Positions 1 to 11,409 of a stretch of DNA of 64,000 nt are shown here, piece after piece. Numbering within the stretch: the stretch's first letter is position 1; every line of letters begins with the position of its first letter. Made by a program: the position numbers and the translations under genes. The DNA is from Dermatophagoides farinae (Eukaryota > Arthropoda > Arachnida > Sarcoptiformes > Pyroglyphidae). A model generated the notes under the pieces. The model was not told the origin of the DNA and ran no database searches. It saw only the letters and a program-made list of their open reading frames with translations. Location: contig NC_134683.1 in the NCBI RefSeq assembly GCF_024713945.1, forward strand, positions 913,501-977,500, read 5' to 3'.

Positions 1-790
1 CTCAATACTTATGAGAGTATAAATTTTGTTGTTTTTTTTTGTGCTACAAAACAATTGTTACCATTCCAAATTAATTTAGCCAAAAGTAAACAACAAAAAA
101 ATGGCTAAATTATCAATGATAATATAGATGAAAAATTATTAAATAATTTGGTTCGAATACGAAAACATGATGATAACTTTATCGATATTATTGGTTTTAA
201 ACTTAATAATCATAAACAATTTGATGAACAGCTCTTATCTGCAACAAATCTTGATTCACATTGATCAAATTAAGCTTTTAAAAAAAAGCCGAACACATTG
301 TTGCCATAATCATTCAATTTATCATCATCAGTTTATTCAAACGTTTAAACGAATAAATTATTATCCAATAAAACAGGAAAGTAATGTCATTTGAGAAATG
401 TGAATAATTAATAATGATAATTTGTTTTAGTACATCATCCAAATGAAAAAAAAGATATTTTGTTTGCACTCACGTTTGCACTAACAAATGAATAAAAGAT
501 AATGTTAAAATAAGAATGCGCACCATCAACAATTCAAAATCATCATAATTATCCACTGATTAAAAAAATTTTCTAATATTTTTGATTTTGATTACGCTCA
601 TTTTATTTCTGACTTTAGGGTAATATAAATGTATTTGACATTGAAATTTTTTTTTTTTTATAAATTCCAATGAATCTGATATATAAACATGATAATACTG
701 ATTGTGATATCATTATTGAACGTTTTATTTGGTTTGTCATTATTAGGAAAATGAAGAAAAAGTGTGAGCTTCAAATTATTCGAATAAACG
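1..790. other. Upstream flank of the ABCG gene, no recognised gene
   Basis: AT-rich sequence before the ABCG start. It holds an 11-bp inverted repeat (72-82 and 102-112, loop 19 nt) and a 75-codon open frame at 167-394 that I cannot distinguish from chance. No conserved protein motif was seen. The ABCG promoter presumably lies here; an ATATAAA-like stretch at about 680 is a weak TATA candidate. Confidence 0.5.
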
Positions 791-3700
791 ATGTCGAACA
801 TACAACGTTGTGATCAGCCAATCTCTCTTTGTTGGAAAAATTTACGCTATGAAGTCGACGAATGGTGTATGATCGACGGTTGGAAACCTAGACGTCAACG
901 AAAAGTGATTCTTAACCGTCTTAATGGTTCAGTGCGGTTGAATAGTCTGAATGCATTGCTCGGACCATCTGGTGCCGGCAAAACTTCGCTGATCAATTGT
1001 CTCACCGGCAATGTTCCAGCCAAGAACATTTCGTCCGACACAGAAATTTATATCAACAGTGAGGTAATCACAAAGTCATCGAATTCATTGGTCAGTTTTG
1101 TGCCACAATTCGTCCATGAGATTATTTTGGGACGTTTCACAGTGCTCGAGACTTTGTATTATGCATTCTGCTTCAAGAATCTTGCTCACAGTCATGGCCG
1201 AGCATATCAACACATCCAGTCAACGATCCAAGAATTGATGTTGAATCCGAAAGTGTTGCAAACACGTTTCGAAAATTGCTCTGGCGGCGAACAACGTCGA
1301 GTGGCCATCGCTCAAGAGCTGATGTCAATCGAATCGAAACCACCGTTTTTGTTTGTCGATGAGCCGACCACCGGTTTGGACAGTGAGTCAGCATTAGTGG
1401 TAATGAAATGTCTACACAGATTGTCCAGGCAGAATGGCATCACAGTCATTGTGTCAATTCATGCTCCTAGTTCGGACATATTGAATATGTTCGATCAATT
1501 GTACATCATAGCCAAGGGAGGTGTTTGTGTTTATTCTGATCAACCGGATCGATTACGACCACATTTGAATCGAATCACAGGAATCGCATTGAATGAGGAC
1601 GATTCGCCAATTCAAGAATATCTTCGCATCGCTAGCAACGGCATTGATGATGAACAAGTGAAGAAGTTGACTCAAGAAAGTGTTCAACAAGACCATCGAC
1701 GACTGACATCTCATATCAACAAATTAAACGAAAACGAATGCCCATTCCAATCGATTCCAAACGGTATTCCTCATTATTCCAAAAAATTTCGCTTTTTTGA
1801 TCTTTGGACACAATTCAAACGTCTACTGTGTTTAACATTCATTGCCGATGTAAGAATCCTGATTGGTGTTTTCGTCATAACCGCTTTCAATATAATTTTA
1901 TTTACATCATTCACCAATAATGATATGTTGATGCCTGGCGGATGTTTGCCGTTCGATATAGAACATTACAATCAAACTTGTCAGGATAAATTGAAAGATG
2001 ATCGATTAATTGGGACATTTATCATGTTTTTAACGTTTATAATGATTCTTATATTAGCACTCAGTATAGGAATGAATTCTTTGATTGCTGTCAATTCTAT
2101 GAAAGTTCTTCGCCATGAATATCGCAATGGTAAGACCATGTGGCATCAAACAATCAATGAAGAAAAATATTCTCTAATTTCAATTATTTACTTCCAGGTT
2201 GGTACAGTTATGCTTCATTGATTTATCCAGTTCATGTGAATGACATGATCACTTCGTTTTTCATCGTTTTAATATGCGCCATAACTTTGTTTATAACTAG
2301 CGGTATCATCTATGTTGATCAATATCAAATTAATTGGCATCGTTTGGCAATTTTAATTTTATTTATTTACCTCATATTTTTGTACGGTCAATCATTTGGT
2401 TACTTGGTTCTGGCAATTTGTATTGATCAACTTGAATTACTTCTACTATTATGTCAAGTGATACTTATCATATCTACTATAACTAATGGATTAGTGGTGT
2501 CGATTGATATAATGGACAAACCATTTTATTTGGCTATTTCTCATATAATTGGTACTCGATATTTAATGGAAGGAATCATTTATGTATTCTTTGGTATTGA
2601 TCGTTGTGATCCTCAAACAGAATATTCAAAGATCTTGAAACAATTTTTTATCGACCCAGACAATGTCTATTGGAATCTAATGTATCCTATTTATGTTTCA
2701 ATAGTGATTCGAATCATATCTGTCGTTGTGATGCGTTGGACCTTTAGAAATGTGAACGATTTAAAAATCATATCGGAAAAGAAAATGGAAACCTTGGCTA
2801 GAATCCTAAGTCCATCATGTGAAATTGATTTTCATGAAAAGCCTACTTCTGCCCAGATGATCGACAGTAATAATAATTTTAAAGTTGATTTGCCAAACGA
2901 AAATGAATTTCAAAAATTTTGTAATGGCCGTTTTATTATCGGATGGCGTCACTTGACATTGTTCGCTACCGATACCATTTATGAGGTGAGTCCGACACCT
3001 GAATCACTGGATGAATTTGGAGATAAGTTAATACTGCGGAATCTCAGTGGACAATTTCAGTTTGGAACATTGAATGCAATCATGGGCAGCTCCGGTTCGG
3101 GCAAAACGTCGCTATTGAAAGTTTTCAATGGGAAAATGAAAACGAAACTGACCGGTTCGACACAATTCTATCTCAGTCGTTTCGTACCAATTCGTACTTG
3201 CTATATCAACCAAGAAGTGTCAAATCACCTGATACCTGGTTTGACGAGCAAACAAAGTTTGGTTTATGCTTCTAAATTGAAGAATTGTCACAAAACAAAA
3301 ACAATTGATCATGAACAAGTGGCAGCCAAACTTCTTGGTGAATTAGACATGGTCAACACGGCCAACAACATGGTACAGAATTGCTCGGGTGGAGAAAGGA
3401 AGCGACTTGCTCTGGCGATGGAACTGACATCAGTTCGAATGCCCAATCTGATCTGTATTGATGAACCAGTCAGTGGGCTGGATTCCAATTCTGCACGGTT
3501 GGTCCTTCAATGTCTTCGACGATTCATTGCTCGACATCCGGACATCACTATGGTGGTCAGCATTCACCAACCTAGTACCGAACAGTTGGACATGTTTGAC
3601 CTGTGCTATGTGCTTGCATTCGATGGTCTGGGTATCTACTCGGGACCTCCAGCTCGAATCAAAAGCTTTCTCAGTGAGGCATCTTCCATCGATGATGATA

Positions 3701-4894
3701 AACGATTTCCAATCGAATCTCTAATTCGATATTCTTGTACTGGTCACTTGAATCCCATCGTACAGCGATTAGCTGTAGAAACCGATAATCAAATCCATAA
3801 AATCACACCGTCGTTGTTACAGGATACTGTTAATATAAAGGATGGTGTATCATTTCCTCAAATTCGGTTCTCATTGCGATCGGTAGCCATTTTATTCCGT
3901 CGTTTAGCTCACTGTTCATTTGGATATCAATGGCCATTATGGCTAGCCTACACATTCATGTACATTTTTCTGGCTAGTGTATTTAGAAGCTTTTACGATT
4001 TAACAATTACCGAAGTTGATGGTTGTATATCCATTGAGGATGATTTCCTAAACTACTGTACAAATGTTACCGATCAAATATGGAAAGAACAATTACGTCT
4101 TGCCAATAATGTAAATTATGTCATCTTTTCAAGTATCGCATTCGTTTTCATAATTGACATACAAATGATCAACTTGTTCACGTTAGAATTGAAATTTTTT
4201 TCAACTCAACATTTAAATGGTTTGTTTTTTTTTTTTTGTTTTTTCTTATACTAATTTTCTTCAATTTGAAGGTTGGTACACTTGTGGTGCATATTATCTC
4301 TCGAAATTGTTGTTCGATGCTATCACTATTCTACCGATGGTCATATTGTTTGTTTGTATAACCAATATCTATTCACCGGTTTCGCCTAACAATTACTTCA
4401 TCTGGCAAGTGTTTAATTTATATTTATCATCATTTTCAATTATGGCCATAATGAACATAAGCATAGTGTTACTACGTAAATCAATCATCGCCTTATTTAT
4501 TGTGGTAGGATTTTCACAAGGTTTTTTTCTATTATTATCCAGTATTTACAATGTAATTGAAGAAAAGAATTTTATTGTACGTTTTCTATCAAATTTTTCA
4601 TTTTATCGTTATCAATTTCCATCAACATTATTGCTTATATATGGTGGTGATCGTTGTCGTCCATATGAAATACAATCATTGTTATATATGTTGAACGTGC
4701 CAACAAATGATGAATATTTCTATGAATGTATGGTGAAACTAGTTTTATTGGCCATATTTTATCACACAATTGCATTGATTGTCTTCTGTATTAAATACAA
4801 TCCATTAATCAATCGACATGAACGTGCCGAACGAATTGAACGTTTTCGTAATGAACGTTTAATTAAATCTTACAAATTCAATAGTTATTTTTGA
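791..4894 (+). CDS. Full-size ABCG-family ABC transporter (two NBDs, two TMDs)
   Basis: Membrane ATP-driven transporter. Exons read 791-2129, 2198-4219 and 4272-4894 and join in frame to 1327 aa. NBD1: Walker A GPSGAGKT (residues about 58-65), signature NCSGGEQRR, Walker B LFVDEPTTGLDS, H-loop VSIHAPSS. It is followed by six hydrophobic segments (TMD1). NBD2: Walker A GSSGSGKT (about residue 743), signature NCSGGERKR, Walker B LICIDEPVSGLD, H-loop VSIHQPS, then a second TMD ending in exon 3. Order NBD before TMD and the motif style identify ABCG. TMD1's C-terminal half and all of NBD2 share one uninterrupted exon, so the two halves are fused rather than neighbouring genes. Both ATP sites keep canonical Walker A Lys, Walker B Glu and signature, unlike fungal PDR pumps, which have one degenerate site. 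The start is the first ATG before the N-terminal NBD. Substrate is unknown (lipid or xenobiotic are family precedents). The gene converges on the CYP cluster. Confidence 0.92.
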
Positions 4895-5033
4895 AAACAA
4901 ATCAACCAATTTCCAAGTCCTTGTTTAAAAAATATCATGATGATAAATGTTCAAAAATATGTTTATTGAAAATACAAAACAATTGCAAATGACAAAATCA
5001 GCTCTAAATACATTAATGACATTATATTTATTA

Positions 5034-5097
5034 TATTTTTTTTTTACTATCAACAATTGTTTCTGTTGTCCAACTTTCAATTAATAACATGTCAATG
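5034..5097 (-). pseudogene. Relic of a CYP exon 1/intron 1 boundary
   Basis: About 60 bp nearly identical to the end of exon 1 and the first splice donor of the neighbouring P450 genes (compare 9645-9705 and 12975-13035): the T-run, the ACTATCAACAATTGTTTCTG boundary and the following exon bases. It then switches abruptly into the 3' flank of gene A at about 5097. It is the 5' end of another CYP copy otherwise lost, showing the array once extended toward the ABCG gene. Confidence 0.75.
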
Positions 5098-5139
5098 AAG
5101 GGATCAATTTTTTGTATTTTGGTTTGATTAGATTAAAAA

Positions 5140-7000
5140 TTATATACGTTGTATGAAACGAATATTGACTGATGATTTTGGTTTTAAAACTAATGCCGCT
5201 TTCATATTAACATTACCAAGATAATCACCGGATTCAACACGATATCGAGACAATAAAGTGGCCAACGTGATTTTCTCTTCTTGTAGTGCAAATTTTTGTC
5301 CAATACAATTACGTGGCCCGGCTGAAAATGGTAGATAAGCAAATGGATTCATACGGCCACAATAATGTTCAGAACCTTCGATAAAACGATCCGGTATGTA
5401 GCGTTCTGGTTGTGGGAAATATTTTGGATCTCTTTGTATCATATAAATTACGAGTATAATTGACGTTCCTCTTGGTATGATACGACCGGGCTCTATTTCC
5501 GTGTCTTGTTGTGTGTAACGTGCTATTGCCGGCCCCGATGGATAAATTCGTAAAGATTCTTTGATACAGGCATCCAGAAATTTCATTTGTCTTAATTGAT
5601 TTTGAGACCAATTCTGCGTTGTTTGATCATAATCATCAGATTGTTGCCGTATTTCGTCGATTTCTTTATGTATACGATCCTGAATGTCAGGATGATTGCC
5701 GAGCAAATGTAATGTCCATATCAATGACACTGCCGTCGTGTCATGACCTGCAACCATGAATGTATCCACTTCTTCACGAATATCCAATTCGGTGAATTGT
5801 TTCGGATCTTTCAAATGTTGCTCGATCAATAGATCCATGAATGCTAAACGACGACCATTTTCATTCACATTCAAATTAAGATTCTTTTGGCTAAGAATTT
5901 TGTTTTTACGTTCTTTAATAACATTCATTGTGAATTCGCGAATTAGTTTAATATCACAACGATGTTCACGTCCTTCGGCCAAAAAATTAAAATAAATGAA
6001 ATTATTTTGAAGCCATGGCAATAACATTCGTTTCATAATTGTAGCCATAGTTCTGAAATTTGGATGAATTTAATTATGACAGCAAAAAAGTTCAACCATG
6101 ATCACTAACCTTGCAACTGCATCCACATAATCACGATTTTTATCGAGTTGTGAACCAATTTTCACACCCATTGCGGTTTCCGAGATAACATCCAACGTTG
6201 CATTCGTTATTAGTGGCACAATATCTAGATAACCATTACCACCAGCTTTCAGTTGACGATCATTGATTATACGAGAAAGAATTTGTGCCTGTTCATTCAT
6301 GATGGGTAAGAATTGTTCCAAAATATTAAAATGAAATGTTGGTGTCAATAATTTTCGTCGTGAACGCCATTTATCCGATGAACTGGTCAACAGTCCTTCA
6401 TTCAGCCATGGTTTAAGCATTTCGTAAAAACAATTTTTATCTATAAAGGTATCAGTGCTGGATAAAATTTTCTAAATGCGAAAAAAAAATTTTCGATTAC
6501 TATTTCCACACAAAAACACAAAAATTCGCAATATACTTACTTCAGCATCATCGGCATGACTAATAATTATAGCTGGAATGAATGAAAACCATACATGTGA
6601 TATTCCGCTAAAAATTTTGGACATTCCCGTAATCAATTTAAAATAATCTAGATGATTTTTTAATAAATGAAAAGTGAATTTGTCATAAATTAAAAAAATT
6701 TTTTTTTTTACTCTCTAAAAATGTTTCTGTTGCCAAACTTCCAATGAATAATATATCAATATTTCCAATTGGAATTTTCCAAAATGGAACATTTATGCCA
6801 GGAAATTTACAAATCATCGATCTTGATCGTAACCATCGCTGAATTATCCTTATTGAACGTAGCAAAAGTAATAAAACAATAATGGATATGATTCCATAAC
6901 GTATGAATAGAAGAATTATCTGATGAGCGAATGTTTCAATATTCGTTCCATTTGTCACCGTTGTTGTTGTTGTTGTTGTTGTCATCGTGGCCATCATCAT
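5140..7000 (-). CDS. Cytochrome P450, CYP4-like (copy A)
   Basis: Haem-thiolate monooxygenase, expected on the ER membrane. Four exons on the minus strand (7000-6712, 6647-6541, 6471-6110, 6052-5140) join in phases 1, 0 and 2 to 556 aa. An N-terminal Thr-rich stretch precedes a hydrophobic anchor (IILLFIRYGIISIIVLLLLL). Also visible: the WRSRRKLLTPTFHF helix-C region, I-helix EEVDTFMVAGHDTTA, ExxR in [17 protein letters not shown], and the haem loop [14 protein letters not shown] with the Cys ligand. The EVDTFM..GHDTT pattern is the CYP4 signature. The usual CYP4 Glu that forms the covalent haem ester is Ala here. Just after ExxR (SRS5), it reads PSGPAIARYTQQ where the paralogues read PSVPVISRYTHQ, so substrate specificity may differ. 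Tandem with copies B, C and E. Confidence 0.92.
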
Positions 7001-7444
7001 TGGTTTTAACCAAACAAAAAAAATGAAATCGATTCAAATTAGATTCACCCATTTATATATTTTACAATATATTAAATATTAACCAATCAAAAAAAAACTT
7101 TTATCATCACTTCATCACACTGGTAAACATTATATTCAAAAATTTTTCTGTGTTGATTCCCATGAATAATGTATTAGTAATAATGATTTTATTTTATTCG
7201 GAAAAAACTCTAGAACCAAGAAAATACCAGAGAGGTACTGAAGACAATGTATTAGCAAAGCGACAATTCCATGGAATTTTTTTGTTGTTGATTTTTTTTA
7301 CACAGAAAAAAATTTAAAATAGCAACCATCATGTGATTTTATCATCATCATCATCATATGATTTAAAATTGGAAATGTATTCACCATTTTAAATTGAATT
7401 AAGATAAACAATAGTTGGTGAAATGAAGGGATTATATTCTTTTT
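7001..7444. other. CYP intergenic spacer, duplicated elsewhere in the cluster
   Basis: Upstream of gene A. The segment from about 7150 to 7430 (including a GAATAATGTATTAGTAATAA block and a TAGTTGGTGAAATGAAGGG end) recurs at about 10510-10790, and its end recurs at 13540 and 13970. It is therefore part of the tandem CYP duplication unit. No coding sequence is recognised. Confidence 0.6.
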
Positions 7445-7548
7445 ATAGTTACTGCCCTTTGCATATTAACATTATCAAGATAATGACCGGTATTCAACAC
7501 TATATCAAGACAATAAAGTGGCAAGCATTATTTTGTTCGACTTGTTTT
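7445..7548 (-). pseudogene. 3'-end relic of a CYP last exon
   Basis: About 100 bp match the tail of exon 4 of the CYP genes (compare 8130-8230: CATATTAACATTACCAAGAT, the ACCGG..TTCAACAC block and GACAATAAAGTGGC). It lacks the haem loop and everything upstream. It passes directly into a TTCG-CTTGTTTTATT spacer also found at about 10097 and 16255. It is a decayed fragment of another tandem copy between genes A and B. Confidence 0.75.
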
Positions 7549-8082
7549 ATTCATTATATGAACACATATATTTGCGAAATAAAAAATTTCAGAATGCTTA
7601 AGTGCATTATTATTTATTTTTTTTCTCTTTAATTTTATTATTATCATCTTGATGTTTTAAATTTCATTTTCAAGGTTTTCGATAAATTCGAGTTTTTTCT
7701 ATGATTTTTTTTCTGATGTTGGCTATCAAAATTTTTTCAATTGGTTTGGCAATTAATCATTTGGTTTTTTTTCATAAATCGATATAAAATGATTGAACAA
7801 CACGTGATTAATGATAAAATCATGCCATAACCTATTAAAAATGGTATGAATGATGTTATTATCTAACGGGTGGGGGGTCAGATGTGTGTGCGTGTATTTT
7901 TCCTTTTTTCTATCAACAAATGATGATAATATTTCTACTGTTTTTTTTTCTCAGCAAACGAACATCATAGATCCGGACTTACTAAATTAAACGTTACAAC
8001 AAAGAATAAGCAGGAGTTGGTGGAATAAAAGAATTTATTATACCTTTTTTTAATTTTAATTTTGGTTTGATTAGATTAAAAA
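7549..8082. other. CYP intergenic spacer
   Basis: AT-rich spacer. The last part (about 7950-8080, AAACGAACATCATAGATCCG) is repeated at 11285-11400 before gene C, so genes B and C share an extended 3' flank and derive from one duplication unit. No gene recognised. Confidence 0.6.
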
Positions 8083-9927
8083 TTATGTACGTTGTATGAA
8101 ACGAATATTGACTGATGATTTTGGTTTTAAAACTATTGCCGCTTTCATATTAACATTACCAAGATAATCACCGGATTCTACACGATATTGAGACAATAAA
8201 GTGGCCAATATGATTTTTTCCTCTTGTAATGCAAATTTCTGTCCAATACAATTACGTGGCCCGGCTGAAAATGGTAGATAAGCAAATGGATTCATACGGC
8301 CACAATAATGTTCAGAACCTTCGATAAAACGATCCGGTATGTAGCGTTCTGGTTGTTGGAAATATTTTGGATCTCTTTGTATCATATAAAGTACGAGGGC
8401 GACAGACGTTCCTTTTGGTATGATACGACCGTGTTCTATTTTCGTGTCTTGATGTGTGTAACGTGATATTACCGGTACCGATGGAAATAATCGCAGTGAT
8501 TCTTTGATACATGCCTCCAGAAATTTTATCTGTCTTAATTGATTTTGAGACCAATTTTGTGTTGTTTGATCATCATCATCATCAGATTGTTGCCGTATTT
8601 CGTCGATTTCTTTATGTACACGATACTGAATGTCAGGATGATTGCCGAGCAAATGTAATGTCCATATCAATGACACTGCCGTCGTGTCATGACCTGCAAC
8701 CATGAATGTATCCACTTCTTCACGAATATCCGATTCGGTAAAATGTTTCGGATCTTTCAAGTGTTGCTCGATCAATAGATCCATGAATGCTAAACGACGA
8801 CCATTTTCATTCGCATTCAAATCAAGATTCTTTTGGTTGACAATTTCGTTTTTACGTTCTTTAATAACATTCAATGTAAATTCACGAACTAGATTAATAT
8901 CACGACGATGTTTACGTCCTTCGGCCAAAAAATTAAAATAAATGAAATTATTTTGAAGCCATGGCAATAACATTCGTTTCAAAGTTGTAGCTGAAACTCT
9001 GAAAATTTTGACGTATTTAATTATGACATGAATAAAAATTCACCCATGATCACTAACCTTGTAACTGCATCCACATAATCACGATTCTTATCGAGTTGTG
9101 AACCAATTTTCACACCCATTGCGGTTTCCGAGATAACATCCAATGTTGCATTCGTTATTAGTGGCACAATATCTACATAACCATTTTCACCTGCTTTCAG
9201 CTGACGATCATTGATTATACGAGAAAGAATTTGTGCCTGTTCATTCATGATAGGTAAGAATTGTTTCAAAATATTAAAATGAAACGTTGGTGTCAATAAT
9301 TTTCGTCGTGAACGCCATTTATCCGATGAACTGGTCAATAGTCCTTCATTCAGCCATGGTTTATGCATTTCATAAAAATTATCTTTATCTAAAAATGTAT
9401 CATTGCTGGATAATATTTTCTAAACGAGAAAAAAAATTTGATTACTATTTCCACACAAAAACACAAAACTTACTTCAGCATCATTGGCATGACTAATAAT
9501 CACAGTTGGAAAAATTGAAAGCCAAACATGAAATGTTTCACCAAAAACTTTGGACATTCCCGTGATTAATTGAAAATAATCTAGATGATTTTTAATAAAT
9601 GAAAAGTGAATTTGTCATTAATTTATAAAGCAAAATTTTTTTTTTTTTTTTACCATCAACAATTGTTTCTGTTGTCCAACTTTCAATGAATAACATGTCA
9701 ATGTTTCCAATTGGAATTTTCCAAAATGGAACATTGATTCCATGAAATTTACTAATCATCGATTTTGATCGTAACCATCGTTGAATTATTCTTATTGAAC
9801 GTAGCAAAAGTAATGAAACAATAATGGATATGATTCCATAACGTATGAATAGAAGAATTATTTGATGAACGAATGTTTCAATATTCGTTCCATTTGTCAC
9901 TGTTGTTGTTGTCGTGGCCATCGTCAT
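8083..9927 (-). CDS. Cytochrome P450, CYP4-like (copy B)
   Basis: Four exons (9927-9654, 9580-9474, 9419-9058, 8998-8083) with the same phases and, for exons 2-4, almost the same lengths as its paralogues, giving 552 aa. It has the N-terminal anchor, helix-C WRSRRK, I-helix EEVDTFMVAGHDTTA, KESLRLFPSVP for Exx[10 protein letters not shown] and haem loop [14 protein letters not shown]. As in copy A, the CYP4 Glu is Ala. Exon 1 (SKSMISKFHGINVPF) resembles copy E, whereas the I-helix and C-terminal tail (GNVNMKAA) resemble copy A, suggesting a mosaic made by gene conversion. Start is the ATG 5' of a short (ACA)n Thr tract, where all copies start. Confidence 0.92.
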
Positions 9928-10758
9928 TGGTTTTAACCCAAGAAAAAAAAATGAAATCGAATCAAATCATATAGCCCATTTATATATTATATAATAAATA
10001 TTAGTTAGTCAAAACGTTTTCCCTACCACGATTATGATGATAAAATGTACCAATACCAATTACCAATTTTTATTCAATGTGTGAATGATGATTTTGTTCG
10101 ATTTGTTTTATTTATTATGAACGCATATATTTGTGAAATATAAAATTTCAGCGAACTTAACCGCATTAATTTTTTTTTTAAATTTAATTTTCAAGATTCT
10201 TGAGAAATTCGTGTTTTTTTCTGTGATGTTGGTTATCACATAATCGATAATTTTTTTGAAATATAAATCGATATAAAATGATTAAAAACCATTTGAATAA
10301 TCACAAAATTATGCCATAACGTATCAAAAACGGTATGATGTTGTTATTACTATAATTGAATATTACAAACAAATTATGTACGTATTTCAAATTTGATCGA
10401 CGTTGACATCGAGAATTTTATTTTCATTTTCATTTTCGTTCATTATCAATATACATTAGATGCAAATGATTGTTTGTCAATTGACAAAGCCAAGCATTTT
10501 GTTTTGCAAATGTATTGATTCGCATGAATAATGTATTAGTAATAATGATTTTATTCGGAAAAACCTCTAGAACCAGGAAAATACAATAAAGGTACTGAAG
10601 ATAATGTATTAGCAAAACGACAATTCTATGGAATTTTTTTTGTTGTTGATTTTTTTTACACAGAAAAAAAATTAAAAATAGTAATCATCATGTGATTTTA
10701 TCATCACCATCATCAAATGATTTAAAATTGGAAATGTATTCACCATTTTAAATTGAAT
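9928..10758. other. Spacer between CYP B and the receptor fragment
   Basis: No gene recognised. It contains a duplicate of the spacer seen at 7150-7430 (here about 10510-10758) and of the GTTCGATTTGTTTTATTTAT segment (10096) shared with 7545 and 16253. The whole stretch looks like copied CYP flanking DNA. Confidence 0.55.
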
Positions 10759-10816
10759 AAAAATAAACAGTAGTTGGTGAAATTGTGTTAATTTCCACCA
10801 ACTACTGTTTATTTTT
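10759..10816. repeat. Perfect 21-bp inverted repeat at a rearrangement breakpoint
   Basis: Arms 10759-10779 and 10796-10816 are exact reverse complements, with a 16-nt loop. The left arm belongs to a sequence repeated downstream of the CYP genes (AACAGTAGTTGGTGAAAT). The right arm adjoins the receptor-like fragment, so this marks the junction of two unrelated segments. Confidence 0.85.
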
Positions 10817-11178
10817 CTTTTGATCAGAAAATGTTTATAGAAATTTTTAACCAAAAAGACAATAATAATCAAATCGATCAATCCAATAACACGACAAATA
10901 CGACATTGTTGATGTTGATTATATGACAATTTCGTTGATGCGGTCACCAAATTGAATTTGTATTCCATGCCGCATCGATTATAATCATATTTTTGTTTAC
11001 AAATTCTTTGTTCAGCGTACATTTTGAAATATTTTTTCAGATAATTCATTCGACCACATTTCATGAATGGAAAAATAATTTCTGCCAATTCTTTAAATAC
11101 ATCTATAATCGATAAAATAATGTTACGATAAATGAATACCATGTTGATGATTAAATCAATGATTATCAAAATCCCCAT
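10817..11178 (-). pseudogene. Truncated gustatory-receptor-like gene fragment
   Basis: The minus-strand frame from the ATG at 11178 aligns with the N-terminal third of the intact receptor at 17004. Matching blocks are MNYLKKYFKMY against LNYMKRYFDMY, then CKQKYDYN against CKQFDCDQ, and QCRICRVIGLIDLIII against KCSICQVVSFIELILL (first TM segment). Homology stops at the inverted repeat at 10816, so TM2-TM7 are absent. It lies between CYP genes B and C in opposite orientation to the intact gene. Best read as a pseudogene moved into the P450 cluster during segmental duplication. Confidence 0.75.
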
Positions 11179-11409
11179 TATTGTAGAAATATTGTTCTAA
11201 TCGCTTTAATAATAAATGCAATATGATTATGATTAAAGTTTTGTTTTTAACATTTAATAATATTTTTCCATTTTTTTTCTCTCAGTAAACGAACATCATA
11301 GATCCGGACTTACTAAACTAAACGTTACAACAAAGAATAAATAAAAATTGGTGGAATAAAAATATTTATCTTTTTTTTAATTTTAATTTTGGTTTGATTA
11401 GTTTAAAAA

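Noticed and set aside
167-394. 75-codon open frame with a hydrophobic start upstream of the ABCG gene
   Set aside because: AT-rich composition, no homologue recognised, no cleavage or Cys pattern. Not distinguishable from chance.
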